From assembly GCF_003336425.1 (NCBI RefSeq), contig NZ_QEIO01000007.1, positions 1-63,740 on the forward strand: DNA of 63,740 bases. The letters run 5' to 3'. This DNA comes from Marinitenerispora sediminis (lineage in GTDB: Bacteria > Actinomycetota > Actinomycetes > Streptosporangiales > Streptosporangiaceae). Shown in pieces: positions 37,275-44,955 of the stretch. The number at the start of each line of letters is the position of its first letter. Position 1 is the first letter of the stretch. The position numbers were made by a program, and so were the translations under genes. Under the pieces are notes generated by a model. The model had not been told where the DNA came from, did not search any database, and saw only the letters and a program-made list of their open reading frames with translations.

Positions 37275-38168
37275 GTGGGAGAAGGCTCGCTGCGGGAGCA
37301 GGTGCGGGCAGTCGTCGAGGCGCGGTGGTTCCAGAACACCATCGTCGCCGTGATCGTGCTCAACGGGGTCTCGCTCGGCCTGGAGACCTACGAGGACCAG
37401 TTCGGCAGGTACGGACACTACTTCACGCTCGCCGACCGCGCGTTCGTGGCGGTCTTCGTCATCGAGCTGCTGCTGAAGGTCTTCGTCTACCGCGCGGCGT
37501 TCTTCCGCGACCCGTGGAACTGGTTCGACCTCTTCGTGGTGGGTGTCGCGGTGGTGCCCGCCACCGACGGCTTCTCCGTGCTGCGCCTGCTGCGGATCCT
37601 CCGGCTGCTGCGGCTCATCAGCGTGATCCCGCAGATGCGGGAGATCGTCTCGGCGCTGTTCCGGTCGGTCCCGGGGCTCGGCACCGTCATCGGGCTGCTC
37701 TTCGTGATCATGTACACCTCGGCGGTGCTCGGCGAGAGCCTGTTCGAGGACATCTCGCCGGACTACTTCGGCGACCTCGGCACCACCCTGTACACGCTGT
37801 TCATGCTGCTCACCACCGAGAACTGGCCGGACATCTCCGACTCGGTGATCGACGAGGCGCCCTACGCCTGGGTGTTCTTCGTGGGCTTCATCGTGGTCAG
37901 CGCCTTCATCGTGCTCAACCTGATCATCGGGGTCATCGTCACCTCCATGGAGCAGGAGGTCAGCGCGGAGCGGTGGGAGGAGGACCAGGAGCTCGAACTG
38001 CGCCAGCACGAGGCGGTCATGATCCGGCTGAACGCGCTGACCGACGAGGTGGCGCGGCTCACCGAGCAGGTGCGGCTGCTGGCGGCCGGAGGCCAGGAGC
38101 CGGCCGCGCGGGGCGCCGAGCCCGGCGGCGCCGCCCCCGGGCGCCCGGGGCCCGCGGCGGAGCGCTGA
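37275..38168 (+). CDS. One-domain voltage-gated cation channel (BacNav-like ion transporter)
   Basis: 297 aa from the GTG behind GGAGGGG. Six membrane helices: S1 FQNTIVAVIVLNGVSLGLE, S2 FVAVFVIELLLKVF, S3 WNWFDLFVVGVAVV, S4 SVLRLLRILRLLRLI with Arg every third residue (103-113), S5 LLFVIMYTSAVLGESLF, pore LFMLLTTENWPDI and S6 VFFVGFIVVSAFIVLNLIIGVIV. The filter region TTENW (180-184) resembles but differs from the TLESW of NaChBac-type sodium channels. A C-terminal coiled coil (LNALTDEVARLTEQVRLL) fits tetramer assembly. Ion selectivity is unknown. Confidence 0.88.
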   Translation: MGEGSLREQVRAVVEARWFQNTIVAVIVLNGVSLGLETYEDQFGRYGHYFTLADRAFVAVFVIELLLKVFVYRAAFFRDPWNWFDLFVVGVAVVPATDGFSVLRLLRILRLLRLISVIPQMREIVSALFRSVPGLGTVIGLLFVIMYTSAVLGESLFEDISPDYFGDLGTTLYTLFMLLTTENWPDISDSVIDEAPYAWVFFVGFIVVSAFIVLNLIIGVIVTSMEQEVSAERWEEDQELELRQHEAVMIRLNALTDEVARLTEQVRLLAAGGQEPAARGAEPGGAAPGRPGPAAER

Positions 38169-38210
38169 GCCGGTAGCGGCGCGCGGCCGCGGCGGGACGG
38201 CGGCGCCGGG

Positions 38211-38252
38211 GGAAAACAAACAGCCCTTCGCCCGGGAGACGAGCGAAGGGCC
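38211..38252 (-). terminator. Rho-independent terminator of cspA
   Basis: Read on the minus strand, GCCCTTCGC (38243-38251 complement) pairs with its 9-bp complement (38223-38231), followed by a U-rich run complementary to AAAACAAACA. It lies just past the cold-shock gene stop. Confidence 0.8.
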
Positions 38253-38272
38253 GAGAAACGAAACAGGCGACG

Positions 38273-38476
38273 TTAGAGCGCACGCACGTTCGACGCCTGG
38301 GGGCCCTTCGGGCCCTGCGTGATCTCGAACTCGACCGACTGGTCCTCTTCCAGGTTCCGGAAGCCGGATCCCGCGATCGCCGAGTAGTGAACGAACACGT
38401 CCGGGCCGCCGCCTTCAACGGCGATGAACCCGAAACCCTTCTCAGAGTTGAACCACTTCACGGTGCCCTGAGCCAT
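38273..38476 (-). CDS. cspA: Cold-shock protein CspA family
   Basis: 67 aa, the standard single cold-shock domain. It carries RNP1 [11 protein letters not shown]2 VFVHYSAI and the N-terminal [13 protein letters not shown]. It binds single-stranded RNA and DNA as an RNA chaperone. A hairpin in its 5' untranslated region and a good terminator downstream suggest a compact single-gene transcript. Confidence 0.97.
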   Translation of the reverse strand: MAQGTVKWFNSEKGFGFIAVEGGGPDVFVHYSAIAGSGFRNLEEDQSVEFEITQGPKGPQASNVRAL

Positions 38477-38500
38477 CTGCTCTCCCTTTGGGGACTACAA

Positions 38501-38524
38501 CGAGACCGCACCCTGCTGGTCTCG
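38501..38524 (-). promoter_or_regulatory. Hairpin in the cspA 5' untranslated region
   Basis: CGAGACC (38501-38507) pairs with GGTCTCG (38518-38524) across a 10-nt loop, about 25 nt upstream of the start codon. It may take part in temperature-dependent folding of the leader, as known for other csp mRNAs; this is inference. About 220 bp further upstream contain no gene. Confidence 0.4.
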
Positions 38525-38745
38525 GGCTGCTGAGCGCCCATCCCCGGGAGTTACCGCCCAATGAACAAGCGCCCACGTGAAGTTCCGCGAGGCGCCTGGG
38601 GCATCCATGGAAACTACAACCGCAACCGCCCACCAAACTACCAGCCGGATCCCGCGATTGCCGAGACTTTCAGCCGAGGAAAATCGTGGAGGAAATGCTG
38701 AAATTTCACCTCAATCCGCCACGGCCTCCGACCGCTGGACGTGCG

Positions 38746-40377
38746 CTAACGCGGCGTCGCGTTCCCGAAGATCCAGGTGTCGAACCACATCCGGTCCGCC
38801 CACTGCTCGTAGGGGATGACCTCGGCGCTCAGCACGGGGTACAGGTAGCCGAAGTTCGCGACCACCAGCAGCATGACCACGCCGTACAGGACGCCGCCGA
38901 TCACCCGGCGGCGCGGCGAGTAGCGCGGATCGGCCGCCCCCGGCCCCATGGCCAGCCCCAGCGACAGCACGAGCGCCAGCACCAGGAACGGCAGCATCGG
39001 CAGCGCGTAGAACACGAACATGGTGCGCTCGGGGTAGGCGAACCACGGCAGCCACCCGGCGGCGATCCCGAGCAGCACGGCGCCGGCCCGCCAGTCGCGG
39101 TAGGTCACCCACCAGCCCAGCATCACCAGGCTGGCCGCGATCGACAGCCACCACACGGCCGGCGACCCGATGCCGAGGATCGCGCTGGAGCATTCGGCCG
39201 CCCCGCACCCGGTCTGGTCGCCGTCGTAGTAGAAGGCCACCGGTATGCGCATGATGACCCAGTCCCACGGGCGCGACGCGTAGTCGTGCTGGGCCGACAG
39301 GTCCGAGTGGAACGCGAGCATCTCCGCGTGGTAGTGCGCGAGACTGCGCAGCGGGTTCACCACGGCGAGCACCGGACCGGGCAGCTCGGCCCACACGCCG
39401 GTGGTGTGCTCGGCCGCCCACTGCCGGCCCCACCCGATCGGGCTGAGCAGCCAGCCGGTCCACGTGGCCAGGTAGGTCGCGGCGCCCACGACGACGATCT
39501 GGACGAACGCCGGAACCGCGTCGAGGAGGAACCAGCGCCCGGCCACCCGGCGCTGGCCCGCGCTGCGCCGCGCGCCGTAGTCCCAGGCCACCGTGAGCAG
39601 GCCGAACGCCGCGACGTAGAACAGCGCCGACCATTTCGTCCCGCACGCCAGCCCCAGGCAGACACCGGCGGCAAGCCGCCACCACCGCACGCCCAGCCAG
39701 CCGGCGGACGCCCGGCCGGAGTCGGCGAGGTCGGCCAGCCGGGCCCGGGCGCGGTCCCGGTCCACCACCAGGCAGCCGAACCCGGCGAGGACCCAGAAGG
39801 TCAGGAAGAGGTCCACCATGGCGATGCGGCTCATGGTGAAGTGCAGGCCGTCCAGCGCCAGGACCAGTCCGGCCGAGCAGCCGAGCAGCACCGACCGCGT
39901 CATCCGCGTCGCGATCCGTGCCAGGAGCAGCACGGACAGGGCGCCGAAGAACGCGGCGGCGACCCGCCACCCCGTCGGCGACATCGACGCCCCGAACGGC
40001 AGCAGGCTCCAGAGGTAGTCGCCGCCGGCGATCATCCACTTGGCCACCGGCGGGTGCACGACGAAGTCGCCGGCCCCGGTCCAGATCGTGTGCACGCCCT
40101 GGGCGAGCAGGTCATCGGCGTTGTCGACGGTCTCGTGCTCCACACCGAACGTGCGCAGCGCGAACGCGTCCTTGGCGTAGTACGTCTCGTCGAAGTAGAT
40201 CTGCGCCGGCTCGCCCAGCCGGATGAACCGCAGGGCGCCGGCGAACACCGCCACGAGCAGCGCGCCCAGCCAGCCGATCCAGGCGGGACGGGGCATCGGA
40301 GGCACCAGCCGCGCGCGCATGGTCGGGGTGGCGCCTGACTCCGGCGTGAGACCGGGGGGAGGGGCTGTGGTGGTCAT
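38746..40377 (-). CDS. pmt: Polyprenol-phosphate-mannose-dependent protein O-mannosyltransferase
   Basis: 543 aa with about 11 membrane helices. The first external loop has IYFDETYYAKDAFALRTFGVE, with the Asp-Glu catalytic pair of GT39 enzymes; GDFVVHPPVAKWMIAGGDYL and DGLHFTMSRIAMVDLFLTFW are family blocks, and the C-terminal ANFGYLYPVLSAEVIPYEQW is typical of actinobacterial Pmt. It transfers mannose to Ser/Thr of proteins leaving by Sec. Divergent from rsmI, the conserved actinobacterial arrangement. ATG 40377 was chosen; a second ATG three codons earlier is equally possible. Confidence 0.95.
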   Translation of the reverse strand: MTTTAPPPGLTPESGATPTMRARLVPPMPRPAWIGWLGALLVAVFAGALRFIRLGEPAQIYFDETYYAKDAFALRTFGVEHETVDNADDLLAQGVHTIWTGAGDFVVHPPVAKWMIAGGDYLWSLLPFGASMSPTGWRVAAAFFGALSVLLLARIATRMTRSVLLGCSAGLVLALDGLHFTMSRIAMVDLFLTFWVLAGFGCLVVDRDRARARLADLADSGRASAGWLGVRWWRLAAGVCLGLACGTKWSALFYVAAFGLLTVAWDYGARRSAGQRRVAGRWFLLDAVPAFVQIVVVGAATYLATWTGWLLSPIGWGRQWAAEHTTGVWAELPGPVLAVVNPLRSLAHYHAEMLAFHSDLSAQHDYASRPWDWVIMRIPVAFYYDGDQTGCGAAECSSAILGIGSPAVWWLSIAASLVMLGWWVTYRDWRAGAVLLGIAAGWLPWFAYPERTMFVFYALPMLPFLVLALVLSLGLAMGPGAADPRYSPRRRVIGGVLYGVVMLLVVANFGYLYPVLSAEVIPYEQWADRMWFDTWIFGNATPR

Positions 40378-40514
40378 CGCGGCCATACTAGATCGAGGAG
40401 TGTCGGCGGCGCCGGGGGCGCGGGGAACGTCCCCGGGGGTCGCGGGGGACCGTCCGCGGCGATTCGGAGCCCGGCACCGTGGCACCCACCGTAACGCTCC
40501 AGAAAGGGTGCAAC

Positions 40515-41381
40515 GTGACACACGCCGCGACGGGGGAGCCGGTGCCGGGGACGCTGGTCCTGGCCGGGCTGCCGATCGGGCAGGGGGACGATGCGCCGCC
40601 GCGGCTGCGCACGGCGCTCGAACACGCCGAGATCATCGCGGCGGAGGACACCCGGAGGCTCCGGCAGTTCGCCGCCCGGATCGGCGTCCGGCTCGGCGGC
40701 GCGTCGGGCGCCCGGATCGTCTCCTACTACGACGCCAACGAGCGGCGCCGCGCCGAGGAGCTCGTCACCGACCTGCGGGCCGGGCACGACGTGCTGGTCG
40801 TCACCGACGCCGGCATGCCGGGGGTCTCCGACCCCGGATACCGGCTGGTCACCGCCTGCGTCGACGCCGGGATCCCGGTCACCGCGATCCCGGGGCCCTC
40901 CGCGGTCACCACCGCGCTGGTGGTCTCGGGGCTGCCCACCGACCGCTTCTGCTTCGAGGGATTCCCCCCGCGCAAGGGGCTGGCCACCCGGTTGGCCGAG
41001 CTCGCCGACGAGCGCCGCACCATGGTGTTCTTCGAGTCGCCGCACCGGTTGGCCGCGACCCTGGCGGCGATGGCCGCCGCCTTCGGCGCCGACCGGCGGG
41101 CCGCGGTGTGCCGGGAGCTCACCAAGACCTACGAGGAGGTGCGCCGCGCCCCGCTCGGCGACCTCGCCGAATGGGCGCGCGGCGAGGTCCGCGGCGAGGT
41201 CACGGTGGTCGTGGCCGGCCGCACGGGCGCCGCCGGGGCCGCCGCGCGCGGGCCGGCTGACCTCGCCGCGGCCGTCGCGGAGCGCGAGGAGGCCGGGGTT
41301 CCCCGCAAGCAGGCCATCCAGGAGGTCGCGCGGCGGCTCGGGCTGCCCAAGCGCGAGGTGTACGACGCCGTGCACCGCTGA
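40515..41381 (+). CDS. rsmI: 16S rRNA (cytidine-1402-2'-O)-methyltransferase
   Basis: 288 aa from a GTG after GAAAGGGTG; a frame extension of 12 codons upstream is not conserved. GTLVLAGLPIGQGDDAPPRL, IIAAEDTRRLRQF, VVTDAGMPGVSDPGYRLV, AIPGPSAVTTALVVSGL, FFESPHRLAATL and CRELTKTYEEVRR follow the RsmI tetrapyrrole-methylase fold. It methylates the ribose of C1402 in the decoding centre with S-adenosylmethionine. LPIG replaces the common TPIG, as in other actinobacteria. Confidence 0.95.
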   Translation: MTHAATGEPVPGTLVLAGLPIGQGDDAPPRLRTALEHAEIIAAEDTRRLRQFAARIGVRLGGASGARIVSYYDANERRRAEELVTDLRAGHDVLVVTDAGMPGVSDPGYRLVTACVDAGIPVTAIPGPSAVTTALVVSGLPTDRFCFEGFPPRKGLATRLAELADERRTMVFFESPHRLAATLAAMAAAFGADRRAAVCRELTKTYEEVRRAPLGDLAEWARGEVRGEVTVVVAGRTGAAGAAARGPADLAAAVAEREEAGVPRKQAIQEVARRLGLPKREVYDAVHR

Positions 41382-41462
41382 CCGGAGCCGGCCACCGCGG
41401 CGGGGTGCCGGACGCACGGAGGGGACGGGCGTATGCCCGTCCCCTCCGCGGTTCGCGGTCGG

Positions 41463-44108
41463 CTAGACCACCGCGCCGTCGCTCTGCTCACGGGCGGTGC
41501 GCAGCTCCCTGCGCTGCTTGGTCTTCTTCTCCCGCACCACGTGCGGCGGCGGGGTCCGGTCGAACTTCTGCAACCAGATCGCCAGCGGCGTTCCCACGAA
41601 GATCGTGGAGAACATGCCGGACACGAGGCCCACCAGCATCGCGATCGAGAAGTCCGTCAGCGACGAGCCGCCGAAGATCGCGAGCGTGGCGAGGATGAAG
41701 ATGGCGCCGATACCGGAGTTCACCGTACGCGGCAGCGTGTGCAGGATCGCGCTGTTGCAGATCTTGCCGAACGGCGACTTCTGGTCGTGCGCCCACTCGT
41801 CGCGGACCCGGTCGAAGACCACCACCGAGTCGTTCACCGAGAAGCCGATGACGCTCAGCAGGGCCGCCAGGAACACGCCGTCGATGGGCTTGCCCAGCCA
41901 GGCGAACAGGCCGATGACGAGTACCAGGTCGAACGCGAGGGCCACCATCGTCGCCACGCCGAACGACCAGCGGAACCGCCAGGCCAGGTACGCCATCTGC
42001 AGCACCAGCGCGGCCACCAGCGCGAACAGCGCCTTGTTCCGCAGCTCGTCGCCCATGCTCGGACCGATCAGCTCGTCGCTGACCCGGTCGACCTCGCCGG
42101 CGTGCTCGCCCAGGGCGTCCTGGATCCGCTGCGCCTCCGCGTCGGAGATCTGGCCGGTGCGCACCGCGACGTCGCCGTCGCCGGACTCCTGCACCACGGC
42201 CTCGGGGAAGCCGGCGTCGGCGACGACCTCCCGGGCCTCGTTGACGCTGATGGACTCGCTCACGGTGAAGTCCATCACCCGGCCGCCGGTGAACTCGACG
42301 CCGTAGTTCGGCGGGCGCACCACGACGCCCACGACGGCCACCACCACGATCAGCCCGCTGATGCCCAGCCAGAGCCGGCTGCGCTTCATCAGGTCCGGGT
42401 TGCGCCGGACGAGCCACTCGCGCACCTTGCTGATCCGCGAGATGCCACTGATGGCGGGGTGCTTGCGGACCACCTTGCGGCGCACCGCCCACTCCACGAA
42501 CACCCGCGCGATGACCAGCGCCGAGATCATCGACGCGGCGGTGCCCAGGCCCAGCGTCACGCCGAAGCCCTGCACCGTGCCGGACGCGAGGAAGAACAGC
42601 AGCGCCGCGGCGATCAGCGTGGTGACGTTGGTGTCCAGCACCGCGCTCCACGCCCGCTCGGTGCCCGTGACGAACGCCTTGTGCAGGTTGGGCGGGATCG
42701 CCCGGCGGCGGCGGCGCGACAGCACGCCGGCCTCCGCCTGCGCGGTCTCGGCCTCGGTGGCGTCCACCATGCCGGCCGACTTGTTGGACGCGTAGACCCG
42801 CTCCTGCCGCTGGTGCTCCTCGCGCGCCCGCTCGAAGATCAGCACGTTGGCGTCGATCGCCATGCCGATCGCGAGCACGAAGCCGGCGAGGCCCGGCAGG
42901 GTGAGCGTCGCCCCCAGCGCGACCAGCGCCGCGTAGGCGATCAGGGTGTAGCAGGCGAGCGCCACCGACGCCAGGAAACCGACGAGCCGGTAGGCGACGC
43001 AGATGTAGAGCGCGGTCAGCAGCAGGCCGACCCCGCCCGCGATGAAGCTGGCCTTGATGGCCTCGGCGCCCAGGGTCGGGCCCACCGTCTGGCGCTGGAT
43101 CTCCTGCACCGGCAGCGGCAGCGAGCCGCCCTCGATCAGCACGGCGAGGTCGCGGGCGCTCTCCTGGTCGAAGCTGCCGGTGATGGAGGTGGTGCCGCCG
43201 GTGATGCCGACGTCGCAGGCGACGTCGGTCTGCACCTCGGGCGAGGAGATGATCTGGTTGTCCAGCACGATGGCGATGCGGCGCTGCGGGCTGCCCGACT
43301 CGTTGCACGCGGCCTGGCCGGTCAGCTCCTTCCACGCCTCGCGGCCCTCGCCCTGGAAGGAGACGTTGACCATCCAGTTCGTCTGGTACTGGTCCAGGCC
43401 GGCCTCCGCGCTGGAGACCTCGTCACCCTTGATCGCCGCCGGGCCGAGCTGGAGCTGCTGGCCCTGTTCGTCGGGCAGCGTCAGCGCGACGTCCTCGGGA
43501 TCGGCCGACTGGGCGGCGGGGGCGCCGCCGCCGCTCTGGCCCTGGAGCAGCTGCTGCAGCTCCTCCTCCGAGAGCGAGCTGCCGCCCTCGGTCCCGCCGT
43601 CGCCGCCCTCCTCGTCGGCGGACGACGCGGGCGCCGCCGCGTGCGACGACGGTGCGTTGGCCTCGTCGGCGGGCGCGTTGGCGTTGTCCCCGCTCTCGCC
43701 GCCGGCGGGCGCCTGCACCCCGGTGCCGCCGGCCGGTGCCACCCCGACGACGGGGTGGAAGGTCAGCTGGGCGGTCTGGCCGATGATCTCGGCGGCCTCG
43801 GTCGGGTCCTGCACACCGGGCAGTTCGACGATGATCCGGTTCTCACCGGAGCGCGACATCGTCGCCTCGCTGACACCGAGGCGGTCGACGCGCTGCCGCA
43901 GCACCTCGACGACCTGGTCGGTGTTGTCGGCGTTCGCCTCGGTGCCGTCCTCGCCGTCCTGCGTCTCCAGGACGATCTGCGTGCCCCCGCTGAGGTCGAG
44001 CCCCAGCTTGGGCGGTACGAACCACGCGGCGCCGAACGCGGCGACCACGATGACGAGGGAGATGACGCCGCGCAACCAGCGGCCGCCTGCTCCCGTAGAA
44101 CTGGACAA
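41463..44108 (-). CDS. secDF: Fused SecD-SecF protein export subunit
   Basis: 881 aa in one chain. SecD part: first helix, LGLDLSGGTQIVLET, VEVLRQRVDRLGVSEA, then a Pro/Ala/Glu-rich low-complexity insert (about residues 125-205) in the periplasmic P1 region, QTVGPTLGAEAIKASFIAG and LAIGMAIDANVLIFERAREE (Asp of the proton path). SecF part from about residue 573: YGVEFTGGRVMDFTV, VIGFSVNDSVVVFDRVRDE and the final helices. It uses the proton gradient to pull proteins released by SecA-SecYEG. TTG start behind GAGAGG. Most actinobacteria carry separate secD and secF beside yajC; none of those neighbours are here. Confidence 0.93.
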   Translation of the reverse strand: MSSSTGAGGRWLRGVISLVIVVAAFGAAWFVPPKLGLDLSGGTQIVLETQDGEDGTEANADNTDQVVEVLRQRVDRLGVSEATMSRSGENRIIVELPGVQDPTEAAEIIGQTAQLTFHPVVGVAPAGGTGVQAPAGGESGDNANAPADEANAPSSHAAAPASSADEEGGDGGTEGGSSLSEEELQQLLQGQSGGGAPAAQSADPEDVALTLPDEQGQQLQLGPAAIKGDEVSSAEAGLDQYQTNWMVNVSFQGEGREAWKELTGQAACNESGSPQRRIAIVLDNQIISSPEVQTDVACDVGITGGTTSITGSFDQESARDLAVLIEGGSLPLPVQEIQRQTVGPTLGAEAIKASFIAGGVGLLLTALYICVAYRLVGFLASVALACYTLIAYAALVALGATLTLPGLAGFVLAIGMAIDANVLIFERAREEHQRQERVYASNKSAGMVDATEAETAQAEAGVLSRRRRRAIPPNLHKAFVTGTERAWSAVLDTNVTTLIAAALLFFLASGTVQGFGVTLGLGTAASMISALVIARVFVEWAVRRKVVRKHPAISGISRISKVREWLVRRNPDLMKRSRLWLGISGLIVVVAVVGVVVRPPNYGVEFTGGRVMDFTVSESISVNEAREVVADAGFPEAVVQESGDGDVAVRTGQISDAEAQRIQDALGEHAGEVDRVSDELIGPSMGDELRNKALFALVAALVLQMAYLAWRFRWSFGVATMVALAFDLVLVIGLFAWLGKPIDGVFLAALLSVIGFSVNDSVVVFDRVRDEWAHDQKSPFGKICNSAILHTLPRTVNSGIGAIFILATLAIFGGSSLTDFSIAMLVGLVSGMFSTIFVGTPLAIWLQKFDRTPPPHVVREKKTKQRRELRTAREQSDGAVV

Positions 44109-44198
44109 TTGGTAAACCTCTCACGACTGGATGTGGACGTCCGGCGCCTGCCGGAGGGGGATGGCGGGTGCGCACGGCGGTCCACGTCCGGGCGTGGC

Positions 44199-44627
44199 TC
44201 AGGTGCGCGTCGTGGGAGGCGGGGCGCGGCCGAGCGGCAGCGTGCGGGCGCCGGCGGTCTCCGGCCCGGCGACCGCGCCCGCCGGCGGGACGTGCTCCCA
44301 CCGGCCCCGGCCGGGAAGCTCGGCGCGCCCGGGCAGGTAGCCGTCGGGAAGGTCGCGGGCGAGCGGCCGCTGGTCGCCGCCCCACTTGGCCAGCGCGAGC
44401 GAGACCGACGTGGAGTCCTGCGCCGGCCCCACCACGGCGTGCGGACCGAAGCCCACCATGGCCGTCCGGTGCTCGGACGGGGCGGTGGGCGCCGCGGGCG
44501 CGACGAGCTGGGCGACGGCGGCGAGCGGCAGCACCGGCGCGCTCACCGTGACCAGCACGGCCGTCAGCAGCGTGGCCAGGGCACGGAACACCGTGGCGGG
44601 CACCTTCCTCCGGCTTCTTCCGGGCAT
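44199..44627 (-). CDS. Putative secreted protein of unknown function
   Basis: 142 aa. A basic start (PGRSRRKVPA) and a hydrophobic segment (FRALATLLTAVLVTVSAPVLPLAAVAQ) make a signal peptide with cleavage near residue 35. The mature part is Pro/Ala-rich with HAVVGPAQDSTSVSLALAKWGGDQRP. No family recognised. It lies between secDF and metG on the secDF strand, ending about 90 bp before the secDF start. ATG chosen because it starts the signal; the frame upstream is GC-driven. Confidence 0.5.
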   Translation of the reverse strand: MPGRSRRKVPATVFRALATLLTAVLVTVSAPVLPLAAVAQLVAPAAPTAPSEHRTAMVGFGPHAVVGPAQDSTSVSLALAKWGGDQRPLARDLPDGYLPGRAELPGRGRWEHVPPAGAVAGPETAGARTLPLGRAPPPTTRT

Positions 44628-44801
44628 GACAGGGCGACGACGGACTCTGGCCCCATACCTTATCCGCACGAGTGGCCGAAACCGTGTCGGCGCCGACACG
44701 CGGCGGCGCGCTGACCTCGGGGGGAGGGCGCCACCGGGTCCCGCCGCGGGCCGCGGGACCGGCGGTTTCCCGCGGCGCGGGGGAGCGCTTCCCGCCGGAT
44801 G

Positions 44802-44807
44802 TAGCAT
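44802..44807 (+). promoter_or_regulatory. Candidate -10 box for the metG leader transcript
   Basis: TAGCAT fits TANNNT and lies seven bases before the ATG of the Met-rich leader ORF, the spacing expected for a leaderless start. No convincing -35 hexamer. Confidence 0.5.
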
Positions 44808-44814
44808 TACAGGC

Positions 44815-44886
44815 ATGCAGCGGGCACGCATGGCCATGATGGCGAGCCGGATGATGATGGTCTCCGGCCTCCCGCGCGTGCCCTGA
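44815..44886 (+). CDS. Met-rich leader peptide upstream of metG (candidate attenuator)
   Basis: 23 aa with Met at positions 1, 6, 8, 9, 13, 14 and 15 (start MQRARMAMMASRMMM), ending 69 bp before the metG ATG. There is no ribosome-binding site, but a TANNNT box seven bases upstream suggests a leaderless mRNA. After its stop, CCCACCG (44888-44894) can pair with CGGTGGG (44934-44940), GGAGGC (44900-44905) with GCCTCC (44915-44920), and TCCGC (44918-44922) with GCGGA (44941-44945) in the metG ribosome-binding site. The last two are mutually exclusive. Ribosome position on the Met codons could therefore set metG translation. This mechanism is inferred. Confidence 0.6.
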   Translation: MQRARMAMMASRMMMVSGLPRVP

Positions 44887-44955
44887 ACCCACCGCTCAAG
44901 GAGGCCCGGCCGGTGCCTCCGCGGATCGGGCGTCGGTGGGGCGGAAAGGTTGCCG

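Noticed and set aside
41433-44714. A plus-strand frame of about 1090 codons opposite secDF
   Set aside because: Antisense of a clear SecDF gene; low-complexity composition, no motifs.
44887-44955. An S-box, T-box or cobalamin riboswitch before metG
   Set aside because: The region between the leader ORF and metG is too short and lacks their conserved cores. The Met-rich ORF is the stronger explanation.
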